In this document: in pieces, positions 18,261-27,387 of the stretch
Layout: every line of letters begins with the position of its first letter
Numbering within the stretch: position 1 is the first letter of the stretch
Assembly (NCBI GenBank): GCA_004322365.1
Contig: SCTS01000002.1
Location: forward strand, 1 to 64,000
DNA: 64,000 nucleotides
Direction of reading: 5' to 3'
From: Patescibacteria group bacterium
GTDB taxonomy: Bacteria; Patescibacteria; Paceibacteria; UBA9973; UBA2103
Notes under the pieces: model-generated
The model's database searches: none
What the model saw: the letters and a program-made list of their open reading frames with translations, nothing else
What the model was told of the DNA's origin: nothing
Translations under genes and position numbers: made by a program

Positions 18261-18372
18261 TATACCCCCACACCAATTCTTTTGAAATTTCACCATATTC
18301 AAAAAATATCTACCGAGAGAAAAATTCTTTCTTACTATAGGAAATACTGTGTGGAATTGGTGTGGGGGTATA
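18261..18372. mobile_element. 112-bp MITE-like element with perfect 19-bp terminal inverted repeats
   Basis: TATACCCCCACACCAATTC at 18261-18279 is repeated exactly in inverse at 18354-18372. The 74 bases between them are AT-rich and non-coding. The core ATACCCCCACACC also forms the left end of the GIY-YIG-containing element at 32511-32823. The segment fills most of the space between two divergent glycosyltransferase-related genes and must overlap their promoters. Confidence 0.6.
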
Positions 18373-18451
18373 CCGCCAAACGGAGAGTGTGGCTGGACGA
18401 GCACGATGTATACTACTAGCGATGACTTGGCTGATTGCACTTCATACGCGA

Positions 18452-18871
18452 ATGGAAACATTGCTCGGAGTGCGTCTATATCGCATAGTTCGCTACCTCA
18501 TGTCGGGAGGTATTGCTATGGCGAGCAACCTCGGCGTACTGTTTCTCCTCGTACATTTCATTAATGTGTATTATTTGTACGCATCAGTTATTTCATTCAT
18601 CATGTCGGCCGCCGTTTCTTTCACGATGCAGAAATTTTGGACCTTTCAGGATCGACCGATGCACGATGTACAGAAGCAATTCACACGCTACATCGTTGTC
18701 CTTATTGCCAATCTTCTGTTCAACACTCTCCTTATGTACCTATTCGTAGAAAAAATCGGCATGTGGTATTTGTTTGCACAACTCCTTGCAACGATGATCG
18801 TTGCAGTAAGCGGCTACTTCGGATATCGACATTTTGTATTCCGTGATCGCTCGCCCACAACAAAGACATGA
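18452..18871 (+). CDS. GtrA-like small membrane protein
   Basis: The 139-residue protein has four hydrophobic segments and the GtrA pattern: RYLMSGGIAMASNLGVLFLL, then MSAAVSFTMQKFWTFQDR and the C-terminal SGYFGYRHFVFRD. GtrA-family proteins are linked to translocation of polyprenyl-linked sugars or to the GT-C enzymes that use them. The frame is open upstream to 18362 inside the inverted-repeat element; ATG 18422 is possible, but 18452 fits the family N-terminus best. Its TGA overlaps the next gene's ATG (ATGATG), so the two genes are translationally coupled. It is one of few rightward genes in the region. Confidence 0.85.
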   Translation: METLLGVRLYRIVRYLMSGGIAMASNLGVLFLLVHFINVYYLYASVISFIMSAAVSFTMQKFWTFQDRPMHDVQKQFTRYIVVLIANLLFNTLLMYLFVEKIGMWYLFAQLLATMIVAVSGYFGYRHFVFRDRSPTTKT

Positions 18872-20148
18872 TGTTCCTACGAACATACCGCGCTGAAATC
18901 ATAGTAGGACTTTTGGCACTTGCGGCACATCTCGCATGCTTTGCGTTTGTACTCCATGCAAATGACGGGAGCGTACTAAACACCGTTCGGGGCGACGACG
19001 GATACTTTGAACTTGCCAAAAATGTCCTTGCGGGCAACGGATTTTCCTGGGGAGCGTCCGCACCATACGCGCCCAATCCCCTACGCACACCAGGGTTTGT
19101 GTATGCGCTTTCCGGACTCCTCGGCATCTTTGGTGTAACAGGAGCCGCGCTCATACAACTCGCTCTAGCTTCTGCTATACCAATCTTTGGCATGTGGATT
19201 GCAAGACGCATTAGTGCTTCACAGAAAATTGGCTATCTCGCTGGAGCCATTCTCGCCCTTGATCCAACACTCGCACTGCTCTCCTTCCAGTTTTATACCG
19301 AGACACTGTTTCTACTTCTTTTCCTACCCTGGCTTCTACTCACATTCCGCTATCTTGAAAAACGAGATTGGATAACACTCGCCCTCAGCGCCGCTATCCT
19401 CGGAAGCGCGATACTTGTTAAGACAAGCGCGCAGTATATTCCACTTATCTTCATCCCATTCATCCTCTGGCACTTCGGCAAAAAAGATTGGCAACGCGGT
19501 ATCGCACATGCAAGCCTGTATCTTCTTATTATCGGTGCGATACTCACGCCGTGGATCTTACGGAATGCCTATACCTTTGGTGTACCCGGCTTGAGCGCAC
19601 AAACGCCGTTCGTTCTCTATACCAACCTCGCCCCCGCCGTCTTGAGCGTAGCGAAAGGAAGTGACTTTCTTCAAGAAAGAGAAATGTTTATGACGCCCGC
19701 CGAGTACAAAGGTGATGTCATTACCCTTGCGAACGAGAGCGACTACCGGAAGCGTGCACTCGATATCGCACTCGCACATCCCGTCGCAACGCTCTATGTC
19801 GCTGGCAAGTCCCTTGTTACTTTCTTCACCAACGATGGGTTCTATACACTCCTCGTGCGTGGAGGCTATAACCCGCACGAATTTTTACCACTCATTATTG
19901 TGGCGCGACTTCTATGGGTAGCAATAACACTCGCCGCATTCGTTGGCGCACTGGTCTACCTTCTGAGGCAACGTTCACAACTCGCAATTCTCATTATCCT
20001 TCTTATTGCTTATTTTGCACTCACCAGTACCATCGCTGCATTCGGCACCAACCCTCGCTATCGACTCCCCGTTGACCCAATCATCATTGCGTTTGCGAGC
20101 GTCGGCTACATGTATCTCACAACACTACTACGACGACGCACACACTAG
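18868..20148 (+). CDS. Membrane glycosyltransferase, GT39/PMT-like
   Basis: A 426-residue polytopic protein with about nine to ten hydrophobic segments. RGDDGYFELAKNVLAGNGFS lies in the first outer loop, the position of the catalytic acid in PMT/ArnT-type GT-C enzymes. NPLRTPGFVYALSG follows, as in Parcubacteria GT39 proteins. The C-terminus has GTNPRYRLPVDPIIIAFASV, the usual last loop of this family. It overlaps the GtrA-like gene by four bases and is followed after 24 bases by the flippase, which suggests one rightward operon for handling lipid-linked sugars. Acceptor and donor are unknown. Confidence 0.85.
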   Translation: MMFLRTYRAEIIVGLLALAAHLACFAFVLHANDGSVLNTVRGDDGYFELAKNVLAGNGFSWGASAPYAPNPLRTPGFVYALSGLLGIFGVTGAALIQLALASAIPIFGMWIARRISASQKIGYLAGAILALDPTLALLSFQFYTETLFLLLFLPWLLLTFRYLEKRDWITLALSAAILGSAILVKTSAQYIPLIFIPFILWHFGKKDWQRGIAHASLYLLIIGAILTPWILRNAYTFGVPGLSAQTPFVLYTNLAPAVLSVAKGSDFLQEREMFMTPAEYKGDVITLANESDYRKRALDIALAHPVATLYVAGKSLVTFFTNDGFYTLLVRGGYNPHEFLPLIIVARLLWVAITLAAFVGALVYLLRQRSQLAILIILLIAYFALTSTIAAFGTNPRYRLPVDPIIIAFASVGYMYLTTLLRRRTH

Positions 20149-20172
20149 CTGAAGCAACACGCAACCGTTACT

Positions 20173-21450
20173 ATGGACAACATGTTTCAAGGATTGAAAA
20201 AGCGGTTTATGCAATTTCTGCTTTGGAGTCAGAAATACACCAAGACCGATATGCTCTACCTAGCTCACGGTGGCTTGTGGCTTACGCTCGGACAAGGTGT
20301 ATCGTCGCTATCCACTCTCGCTCTTGCTGTAGCGTTTGCTAACCTAGTCCCACCTGAAACATACGGTACTTATAAGTATCTTCTTTCTATTGCAGGAGTG
20401 TTCGCTATATTTACCCTTCCAGGAATGAATACCGCACTTGCGCGTGCTGTGGCGCAAGGACACGAGGGACTTATCCATTCCGTTACACGATCGCGCGTGA
20501 TGCATTCTTTTCTTGGAAGCATTGTGGCGCTTGCCGGCAGTAGCTATTACTTTCTAAACAACAATCTTGAACTTTCGCTCGCCCTTCTCATCATCGCTGC
20601 CACACTCCCTGTGTTTGATACTGCAAACGGTTACCTTTCATACCTACTTGGTAAACGCCGTTTTGATTTGCAAACAACCTATCACATGCTCACACAGATA
20701 ATAAGTATCAGCATACTCATTGTCACCATTTTCTTCACACATAACATCGTTCTTATTCTTCTCGCATACTTCGTGCCACTTATTCTGGTTCGAGGATTTC
20801 TATACTTCCACATCACGCGTACCATTTCAAAAAACGAAGCAGGGGTGGATACAATAAAAGAAACGCACACCTACGGCAAACATCTTACGGCAATGCAGAT
20901 TTTGGGAGCTATATCAGGAAATATCGATAAAATATTGCTCTGGAAATTCCTCGGACCTGCGCAACTCGCCGTGTATGCATTCGCTGTTGCAATACCTGAA
21001 CAAATCTATGGGCCGCTCAAAGGTATGAGTAATATCATGCTCCCGAAGTACGCCGTGCATGCTTCCACAGAGACGCGCCGTCCACCGCAAAATTTTTGGT
21101 ATAAATTTTTACTCTACACTTCCTTGCTTGGAATCATATCGCTTGTCTATATTGCGGTCGCACCGCTTCTCTTCCATACTCTATTTCCATCTTATACAGA
21201 AAGTATATTTTTTTCTCAAATCTTAGCACTCTCCCTTTTTACCGGAGCGCAAACAATGCCAGCCACACTGCTCACCGCGCAAAAACGCGCAAAAACACAG
21301 TATGTGTTGACCATAGTTCGATCAGCGACACAGTTAATGATGTTTATAGTCCTCATACCTATGTTCGGGATTATGGGTGCAATTGTTGCCACAATCATCA
21401 CAAATGTAGTTGGTGTAGTTAGCACGATTATTGCGATAATGATAAAGTAG
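20173..21450 (+). CDS. Wzx-like polysaccharide flippase
   Basis: The 425-residue protein has about twelve hydrophobic segments and the MATE/MVF-type layout of polysaccharide export flippases. It opens with an amphipathic N-terminus, then GGLWLTLGQGVSSLSTLALA and NLVPPETYGTYKYLLSIAG, the standard Wzx opening. KILLWKFLGPAQLAVYAFAVAIPEQ marks the middle repeat. Flippases of this kind move undecaprenyl-linked oligosaccharides to the outer face, where the ligase at 14071-16431 could use them. It is the last gene of the rightward trio; the next gene converges on it. Confidence 0.9.
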   Translation: MDNMFQGLKKRFMQFLLWSQKYTKTDMLYLAHGGLWLTLGQGVSSLSTLALAVAFANLVPPETYGTYKYLLSIAGVFAIFTLPGMNTALARAVAQGHEGLIHSVTRSRVMHSFLGSIVALAGSSYYFLNNNLELSLALLIIAATLPVFDTANGYLSYLLGKRRFDLQTTYHMLTQIISISILIVTIFFTHNIVLILLAYFVPLILVRGFLYFHITRTISKNEAGVDTIKETHTYGKHLTAMQILGAISGNIDKILLWKFLGPAQLAVYAFAVAIPEQIYGPLKGMSNIMLPKYAVHASTETRRPPQNFWYKFLLYTSLLGIISLVYIAVAPLLFHTLFPSYTESIFFSQILALSLFTGAQTMPATLLTAQKRAKTQYVLTIVRSATQLMMFIVLIPMFGIMGAIVATIITNVVGVVSTIIAIMIK

Positions 21451-21512
21451 CACTATGAGTGTGCGAAATTAACTCTACGCACAGCGGCTAAGATGTAACA
21501 AATGACGTGCGC

Positions 21513-22136
21513 CTATTTTTTTGCAACAATATACACATTGGTATAAAGATCAGGATGTTTAAAATATCCTTTTCTGTCGAAGTATTTTAGAATCCCGAAA
21601 ATTCTTGTAAAAAAAGCGCTACGCAATCTACTGTAGCCTGCAGTATAGTGATCGAGATACATGCGCCTCAACATCGCCGAGATAACTGACAATGTGCTTC
21701 CTTGTGATCCAAGTTCAATCGTTGTAAAACCTGCTCGTTCAAAATAGAATCGAGCGGCTTCCTTAGTAAAGCGATGATAATCCGAAGGGTCTCCGTGTTG
21801 AGGAAATAAAAATGGCATCGTTACTATGGCATGCCCTCCTTTCTTCAATATCCGATACATTTCTCCCACCGTTGCTGAAGTATCGTCAATGTGTTCCAAA
21901 ACTTGAAATGAAAGAACGGTGTCGAAACTCCCCTCAGAAAAAGACATCTTCCTGGCATCCTCTTTGAAGTCTACCTCAACCCCAGTCTCATATAAGTCAG
22001 CAACCAGATAATCTGAAACACTTTTCTTTATTATTTCACGATATTTTGAAGTACCTCCTCCTATATCAAGAGTTCTCCCATTAGCATATTTAGGTACTAG
22101 AGCCTTTACAACCTCGCGGGTATCAATAAATTCCAT
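21513..22136 (-). CDS. Class I SAM-dependent methyltransferase
   Basis: The 207-residue protein shows SAM motif I RTLDIGGGTSKYRE (about 20-33), the acidic end of beta 2 (VADLYETG), motif post-I FDTVLSFQVLEHIDD and motif II/III MYRILKKGGHAIVTMPFLFP. The pattern is that of Methyltransf_11 proteins common in glycan clusters. A related gene lies at 25638-26285 with the same HGDPSDYHRFT/HDEPHDYWRYT segment, so the two are paralogues. It probably methylates a sugar or a lipid-linked intermediate. The upstream space to the divergent cupin gene is about 100 bases. Confidence 0.85.
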   Translation of the reverse strand: MEFIDTREVVKALVPKYANGRTLDIGGGTSKYREIIKKSVSDYLVADLYETGVEVDFKEDARKMSFSEGSFDTVLSFQVLEHIDDTSATVGEMYRILKKGGHAIVTMPFLFPQHGDPSDYHRFTKEAARFYFERAGFTTIELGSQGSTLSVISAMLRRMYLDHYTAGYSRLRSAFFTRIFGILKYFDRKGYFKHPDLYTNVYIVAKK

Positions 22137-22234
22137 ATGATGGGATTATTTATTAGAATAGCATACCGGCATACCAAGACAGATTGCCCCTCGTGTTTTG
22201 CCCTGTTACGATGTAGCGTGTACACGACTTAGTT

Positions 22235-22660
22235 ATGAAAATCAAAAAGATAACACCTCAGTCAAACCTAGATACCGTTCGCGATGAACGCGGTGGCATA
22301 TTCACCTTCTACCCTGAAAAGCCAATTGTGGAATTCAATTTCCAATTCATTAACAAAGGCAAGGTACGCGGTAATCATTCCCATCCCGAGTTTGATGAGT
22401 ACTATCTCATAACCGACGGCAACGGAGTTTTGGTCTCGAAAGATGAGAACGGCAAAGAAGAGTTCCTGTATGTCGGAAAAGGTGACTGTACATTTACTCC
22501 AGAGGGCGTCACACATGTCCTCTATGCCATTACCGACATGAACATGGTCACATTCCTTACAAAAAAATGGGACGACTGCAAAGTGCCTATCGTCCACGAA
22601 AATCTAGGCATGGGTACCGGCGACCACGGCGATCCCAACTACAAACCGCCGACTCTCTAG
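22235..22660 (+). CDS. Cupin protein, WxcM/FdtA-like
   Basis: A 141-residue single-domain cupin. The metal-binding histidines are likely in VRGNHSHPEFDEYYLITDGN (cupin motif 1, with HxH and Glu) and in FTPEGVTHVLYAI (motif 2). Sugar 3,4-ketoisomerases and epimerase-like cupins of glycan loci share this core, so a role on a keto-deoxysugar from the dTDP or GDP pathways in this window is plausible but unproven. It is a single rightward gene between convergent and divergent methyltransferase genes, with only about 35 bases to the convergent stop at 22696. Confidence 0.75.
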   Translation: MKIKKITPQSNLDTVRDERGGIFTFYPEKPIVEFNFQFINKGKVRGNHSHPEFDEYYLITDGNGVLVSKDENGKEEFLYVGKGDCTFTPEGVTHVLYAITDMNMVTFLTKKWDDCKVPIVHENLGMGTGDHGDPNYKPPTL

Positions 22661-22695
22661 GTCGGCGCTTGTCGTCCCATCTTTCTGATGATGGT

Positions 22696-23337
22696 TTAAT
22701 ATTTGGTTTCTACTTTTATTATTCCCTCGCCAACATTACCCTTCTTCGTCGTCGTATAGTTCTTCATCGAGCCAATCTTATTCGCAATATATATGATTTC
22801 GTATGCGATACCAGGATGCCTAATGGGATTGAACCGTAGAGAAGTTTTAACGAGAGCAAACAAATAACCTTTCTCGTCTATCACCTTAAAACCTGATCGT
22901 TCGAGAATGGTGCGCATATCGAAACGGGAGAAGCTATAAAAGTGTTCCTCTTTTTTTGCCTGCGCAACGCGATTTTTAAAAAAATGGTAGAACACATTCA
23001 GCACCACTTCCCAGTAATAGTGCGGGTTTGGTGAGGTGACAACTAATCGCCCCCCATCTTTCAGTACACGATTTATCTCGCCCAAAACCTTTAGCGGGTT
23101 GGCTATATGCGCCAGCGTGCATCCGATTACTACGCTATCAAAAAAGTTAGGCGGGTACGGAAATAGGTCAGTGTTTAAATCAACTGTGTGCGTGTCGAAA
23201 TATCCAGCTTTCTCGTTTTTTATAATATCTATTCCGTGAATTTCACCCTTCAAGTGGGAGTTTGGTTCTTGCGCATAACCTACATCCAAAATCCGACCTG
23301 ACACTTGTTCGGAAACAATTTCTTGTTTTGACTTCAT
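22696..23337 (-). CDS. SAM-dependent methyltransferase
   Basis: From ATG 23337 the protein has 213 residues. Motif I is RILDVGYAQEPNSHL, lacking the usual GxGxG spacing. It is followed by IHGIDI, then FDSVVIGCTLAHIANPLKVL and EINRVLKDGGRLVVTSPNPH, so the Methyltransf_11 fold is clear. The frame is open to 23373, but the upstream part overlaps the end of the preceding glycosyltransferase gene and looks non-native. It is one base from that gene, so the two are probably translated from one mRNA. The substrate is unknown. Confidence 0.82.
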   Translation of the reverse strand: MKSKQEIVSEQVSGRILDVGYAQEPNSHLKGEIHGIDIIKNEKAGYFDTHTVDLNTDLFPYPPNFFDSVVIGCTLAHIANPLKVLGEINRVLKDGGRLVVTSPNPHYYWEVVLNVFYHFFKNRVAQAKKEEHFYSFSRFDMRTILERSGFKVIDEKGYLFALVKTSLRFNPIRHPGIAYEIIYIANKIGSMKNYTTTKKGNVGEGIIKVETKY

Positions 23338-23338
23338 A

Positions 23339-24583
23339 TTACATACGGACGGCTTCAGTAAACACTCTCTCATATTGCTCGACTTGTCGTGCGAGCGAAA
23401 ATTCTTTTCTCACGCGCTCGTGCCCCGCGACTCCAAACTGCTTTGCTTTCTCCTCATCCATTAGGAGGTCGACAACTTTCGCCGAGAGCGCTTCGACATC
23501 AAGCGGGTTAACCACATATCCAGAGACGCCGTCTTCAACGACTTCGCGTGAACCACCAAAGCATGTGGCAACCACTGGTCTCCCGGCGGCAAATGCCTCT
23601 AAATTTACTGTAGGAAACGGATCGAGATATATGGACGGCGCGACGACAACGCGCGACGCGAAGTACGCAGACCTAAGCTCATCTCCCGTGAGCCATCCAG
23701 TAAAAACCAGACTCTTCTCCACTCCAAGCTCTATGGCATGTTTTATCATCCGCTCCGCAAACGCGTCCTGCTTCCCTGCCACGAGAAGCTGTGCGTCGGG
23801 AACAGTACGGCAGATTGCAGGCATGGCTTGAATCATTTGCATTGCTCCTTTGGGCTCCGAGAGTCTACCGCCGAAAAAAATAACGCGGTCGCCGAGATGA
23901 TGCTTTTTTACGAATGTACCGACATCGAGACTGCCCCATTCTGATACGGCAATGCCGTTGTGGATGACAGAATGTACGCGAATGCCATTGTCTTCAAGTG
24001 CACGAGCAAGCGCCGTGCTCACGGCAACGCTTGCATGTACTGTCTTCCTCAAAATGTATCTGACAATAGGTGTGCGCAGAGGATTGTAGCGCCACTTATG
24101 CATACGCAGTTGCCGGATGATAGACTCGCGATGCACCTCACTCGGAAGTTCGTTTGAGACGCTGCTTAGTGCGGATGGGAGCTTGCCAAAATGGAACGAC
24201 ATCGCGTCGTGTTCCGTCATAACAACCCTACGACCATATCGACGCGCAAGTACGAGCGAATAGTACGAAAGGTGTGTATGTACATTGTGCACATGCACAA
24301 TGTCGGGCGTGTATTGTTTCAGCAGTCGTTCCACATCCCGCAGAGTGGCGCTATTATACAAACTTTTGTACGCGCGCAAACGCGGATGATAGGAGGAATA
24401 GAGTCGCACGACTTCTACTCCATCGATGAATTCACTCCCTGCATGTGCACGATTCTGGACGGTCGTAATGGCGGTTACTTCGTGACCGCGTCTGGCGAAC
24501 TCTCTCGCGAGACGATACGCGATAACTCCGCCCCCGCCCACATGATACGGAGGAAGGTCGTCTTGCAGGACCACTATTTTCAT
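23339..24583 (-). CDS. Glycosyltransferase family 4
   Basis: The 414-residue protein has the GT-B fold of GT4 enzymes: N-terminal glycine-rich YHVGGGGVIAYRLAREFARR (donor/acceptor loop), HNVHTHLSYYSLVLARRYGR with the acceptor-side His, VIFFGGRLSEPKGAMQMIQA in the second domain, and the donor-binding EX7E region DPFPTVNLEAFAAGRPVVAT. It is cytoplasmic or peripheral. Donor and acceptor cannot be read from sequence. It lies directly downstream of GDP-mannose dehydratase, so a GDP-deoxyhexose donor is one possibility. Confidence 0.92.
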   Translation of the reverse strand: MKIVVLQDDLPPYHVGGGGVIAYRLAREFARRGHEVTAITTVQNRAHAGSEFIDGVEVVRLYSSYHPRLRAYKSLYNSATLRDVERLLKQYTPDIVHVHNVHTHLSYYSLVLARRYGRRVVMTEHDAMSFHFGKLPSALSSVSNELPSEVHRESIIRQLRMHKWRYNPLRTPIVRYILRKTVHASVAVSTALARALEDNGIRVHSVIHNGIAVSEWGSLDVGTFVKKHHLGDRVIFFGGRLSEPKGAMQMIQAMPAICRTVPDAQLLVAGKQDAFAERMIKHAIELGVEKSLVFTGWLTGDELRSAYFASRVVVAPSIYLDPFPTVNLEAFAAGRPVVATCFGGSREVVEDGVSGYVVNPLDVEALSAKVVDLLMDEEKAKQFGVAGHERVRKEFSLARQVEQYERVFTEAVRM

Positions 24584-24592
24584 ATTGAAATG

Positions 24593-25603
24593 TTAGAAGG
24601 ATTCAGCCCCGTTCTTCTTTGCGAGCTCTATATCCGCATCAAGAAGTATCTTCACGAGGTCTTTGAACTTGACCTTCGCTTCCCATCCGAGATCGCGCTT
24701 CGCCTTCGATGCGTCACCCATCAAAATATCAACCTCCGCCGGTCTGAAGAGTTCCTTCTTTATTTCCACATGATCTTCCCAGCGTTTGCCGATAAGCGAA
24801 AAAGCTTCTTCGAGGAACTCACGAATCGTATGCGTCTCGCCAGTCGCGAGTACATAGTCCTCCGGCTTCTCAGCCTGGAGCATACGCCACATGGCATCAA
24901 CATACTCCGGCGCATAACCCCAGTCGCGTTTCGCGTCGAGATTGCCGAGGTAAATCTTGCGCGGACGGCCAAGTGCGATATCTGCAACACCACGCGTGAT
25001 CTTGCGCGTCACAAAGTTTGGTCCGCGTCGAGGACTCTCATGATTGAAAAGGATGCCATTGACGATGAACATGCCGTAGCTCTCGCGATAGCTCTTGCAC
25101 ATCCAGTACGCGTACAGCTTGCTCACCGCATACGGCGATTGCGGATTGAATGGCGTCGTCTCGCTTTGCGGTGTCTCGAAGACCTTGCCGTAGAGTTCCG
25201 AGGTCGATGCTTGGTAAATCCTGGCGGGAGCACCACTCTGGCGAACTGCTTCTATGACGCGTGCGACACCTAAGCCCGAGATGTCGCCTGTGTACTCGGG
25301 GATATCGAAGCTCACGCGTACATCACTCATCGCCGCGAGATTGTAGACTTCATCCGGCTTAACCTCTGAAACAATGCGGGAGATGGAGCTGAAGTCGCTC
25401 AGGTCTCCATAGTAAAGATAGAGATTGTCCTTCTTCGTTCCTTCAGCAGCGAGAGTGCCTTCGTGCGCACCGATGATGTACCTACTTGAACGGCGAACGA
25501 GACCGTGGACTTCGTATCCTTTTTCTAGCAACAGGTCGGCGAGATATGAGCCATCCTGCCCCGTAATGCCCGTGATGAATGCCTTCTTCATGTTGAGACT
25601 CAT
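24593..25603 (-). CDS. gmd: GDP-mannose 4,6-dehydratase
   Basis: The enzyme converts GDP-D-mannose to GDP-4-keto-6-deoxymannose. From ATG 25603 it has 336 residues, the normal family length. It shows the NADP Rossmann motif ITGITGQDGSYLADLLLEKG and VHGLVRRSS (typical of GMD), the catalytic SPYAVSKLYAYW (YxxxK), and the GMD signature FNHESPRRGPNFVTRKIT. MKKAF at 25591 is an alternative start; the frame is open to 25699. GDP-mannose is likely supplied by the gene at 47287-48381. No clear GDP-fucose synthase or GDP-rhamnose reductase is identified, although several SDR genes are nearby. Confidence 0.95.
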   Translation of the reverse strand: MSLNMKKAFITGITGQDGSYLADLLLEKGYEVHGLVRRSSRYIIGAHEGTLAAEGTKKDNLYLYYGDLSDFSSISRIVSEVKPDEVYNLAAMSDVRVSFDIPEYTGDISGLGVARVIEAVRQSGAPARIYQASTSELYGKVFETPQSETTPFNPQSPYAVSKLYAYWMCKSYRESYGMFIVNGILFNHESPRRGPNFVTRKITRGVADIALGRPRKIYLGNLDAKRDWGYAPEYVDAMWRMLQAEKPEDYVLATGETHTIREFLEEAFSLIGKRWEDHVEIKKELFRPAEVDILMGDASKAKRDLGWEAKVKFKDLVKILLDADIELAKKNGAESF

Positions 25604-25637
25604 TCTATCCCCTGATGTGAGTGTGGGCAACGCGCCA

Positions 25638-26285
25638 TTATTCCTTTCTAAAGACAAAGCACCATCCGATGGCGTGTTTTCGATTCGCCTCACTCGCATC
25701 TACGCGATCGAGGAATATAGCAAAAGTACCCATGAGGTGGAAAATCTTGCTCATTATCCTGCCCGCGATCGCATGACGGTGGAGATGGAAGCGATCCATG
25801 AGGTAGCGAATTGTCATCTGCGCGGACTGCGAAAAAAAGCCGCCACGCTGGTGAGATTCTACCGTCTTGAAACCGTTGCGTTCAAAAAGTTCAACGAATC
25901 CATATTTCGTGTAGCGCCAGTAGTCGTGTGGCTCGTCATGTAGTTCGTTCCACTGCGGAGCGGTAATCACCGCATAGCCACCCTTTTTTAGTACGCGAAA
26001 TATCTCTTGCACACACTTCTCTGGATACTTCACATGCTCGAGCATCTGCGTAGAGAGAATAGAATCTTTCGATCCGTCGGGAAGCGGGATTGCATCTGCC
26101 GATGCGACAATATCAATACCCTCTCCCGCATAGATGTCGAGACAGGTGAATGTCTTAAATGTGAAAAGGTCCTTGTAACGGTTCTTTTCTCCCCCACCGA
26201 CATCGAGCACATCGCCCGTGAGGTACTTCGCGACATTCATCAGCTGTTTGCGTATCAGCGTGCGTTCAACTTGGTAAATATACAT
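25638..26285 (-). CDS. Class I SAM-dependent methyltransferase
   Basis: The 215-residue protein has motif I DVLDVGGGEKNRYKDL, then CLDIYAGEGIDIVASADAIPL, KDSILSTQMLEHVKYPEKCV and EIFRVLKKGGYAVITAPQWN. It aligns closely with the gene at 21513-22136, including the HDEPHDYWRYTKYGFVELFE segment, so both come from one family and may act on related sugars. Spacing to its neighbours is short (about 18 and 35 bases), consistent with the long leftward operon. Confidence 0.85.
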   Translation of the reverse strand: MYIYQVERTLIRKQLMNVAKYLTGDVLDVGGGEKNRYKDLFTFKTFTCLDIYAGEGIDIVASADAIPLPDGSKDSILSTQMLEHVKYPEKCVQEIFRVLKKGGYAVITAPQWNELHDEPHDYWRYTKYGFVELFERNGFKTVESHQRGGFFSQSAQMTIRYLMDRFHLHRHAIAGRIMSKIFHLMGTFAIFLDRVDASEANRKHAIGWCFVFRKE

Positions 26286-26302
26286 ATGCCTACTACTGCG
26301 GA

Positions 26303-27355
26303 TTATCGCTCGAGCATACCACGATAGAGTTGTGCATAGAGCTTTGTGAGATGCGGAATATCATGTTCGTTGGCAAATTCACGCGCACGCGCACTCATGC
26401 GCGCCCTCCGTTCTGTATCACCAAGTATCAGTGCGAGCGCTTCAGCGGTCGCCTCTGGGTCTTTTTGCGGAACCAGTATGCCCGTCTTGCCGTCCTCAAC
26501 CGCATCGGCTATTCCGTTACCCAATGTACCGATACTGGGCAAACCATGCGCCGCGGCTTCAAGAAATACCATACCAAAACCTTCAAAATGAAAGTCCAGA
26601 TTCACGGATGTCAAAATGAAAACAGAAGCCTTCTCGTAGAGCTCATTGAGATGTGCGTCGGATACATCCGTAAGAAAATCAACTCGATCCTCGACTCCAA
26701 GTTCGCGAGCAAGCTCTGTGAGCATTTTAAAATAACGAGGCTCATCTGTTTGGGATCCGACCATTATGTAGCGCAGCTCTGGTATTCGATCTTTAAGCAG
26801 AGCGAATGCGCGGAGCGACACCTCATACCCTTTACGCGCCTTCAATGCTCCGACACTAAGAATGAAAGGTTCCCTTTCGGAAACCGGTCCCCGTACAGGA
26901 TCTGTGAATTTCGACATATCGATGCCAGGGTCTATCACGTGGACAGTGAGACCGCGCACTTTTTTTTGAATCTCTTGGGCGACAAACACGCTACCTGCAA
27001 CTACTGCATTGGCAGATCTATATACAATCTGAGAGAAGATCGCTGTTTTAAAATTGTACAACGGCGCTACAGCGTATGCAGCCTGGCAAATAATCACAAG
27101 CTTCGCTCGAGTAAAGAGGGTTGCTAAAAATCCAGCGAACCCGAGCGGATTAATATCTACCGCCTGCACGATATCACTCCTTTTTGCCTCCTTGCGAGCA
27201 GTTCGTACGAACGCCCAAAAGTCTTTTTTAAAATCTAAAAGAGTCACTTCATATCCAGCTGCAGTAAGCACGGAGAGCATAGTAGCGGCATTCCTGCCAC
27301 TACCAGAAGATCTGTCGGTTTCCTGCGCTAATAATAGTACTTTTTTCCCGTTCAT
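26303..27355 (-). CDS. Glycosyltransferase family 4
   Basis: A 350-residue GT-B protein. The N-terminal half has ETDRSSGSGRNAATMLSVLT in the glycine loop. The C-terminal half has FILSVGALKARKGYEVSLRA and FHFEGFGMVFLEAAAHGLPS, which is the EX7E donor-binding motif of GT4. It is slightly short for the family but has both domains. It is surrounded by methyltransferase genes and is most likely one sugar-adding step of the glycan. Confidence 0.9.
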   Translation of the reverse strand: MNGKKVLLLAQETDRSSGSGRNAATMLSVLTAAGYEVTLLDFKKDFWAFVRTARKEAKRSDIVQAVDINPLGFAGFLATLFTRAKLVIICQAAYAVAPLYNFKTAIFSQIVYRSANAVVAGSVFVAQEIQKKVRGLTVHVIDPGIDMSKFTDPVRGPVSEREPFILSVGALKARKGYEVSLRAFALLKDRIPELRYIMVGSQTDEPRYFKMLTELARELGVEDRVDFLTDVSDAHLNELYEKASVFILTSVNLDFHFEGFGMVFLEAAAHGLPSIGTLGNGIADAVEDGKTGILVPQKDPEATAEALALILGDTERRARMSARAREFANEHDIPHLTKLYAQLYRGMLER

Positions 27356-27387
27356 TTTTAGTGTGTGGAGCGCAGATTTTCTTCAAA

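Noticed and set aside
18362..18451. Longer N-terminus for the GtrA-like protein
   Set aside because: The extra 30 residues come from the inverted-repeat element and do not resemble the family; the short start fits GtrA length.
24191..25273. 360-residue rightward open frame
   Set aside because: It is antisense to the GT4 and GDP-mannose dehydratase genes, which both have full family motifs; the frame translates to a His/Arg-rich sequence without any domain.
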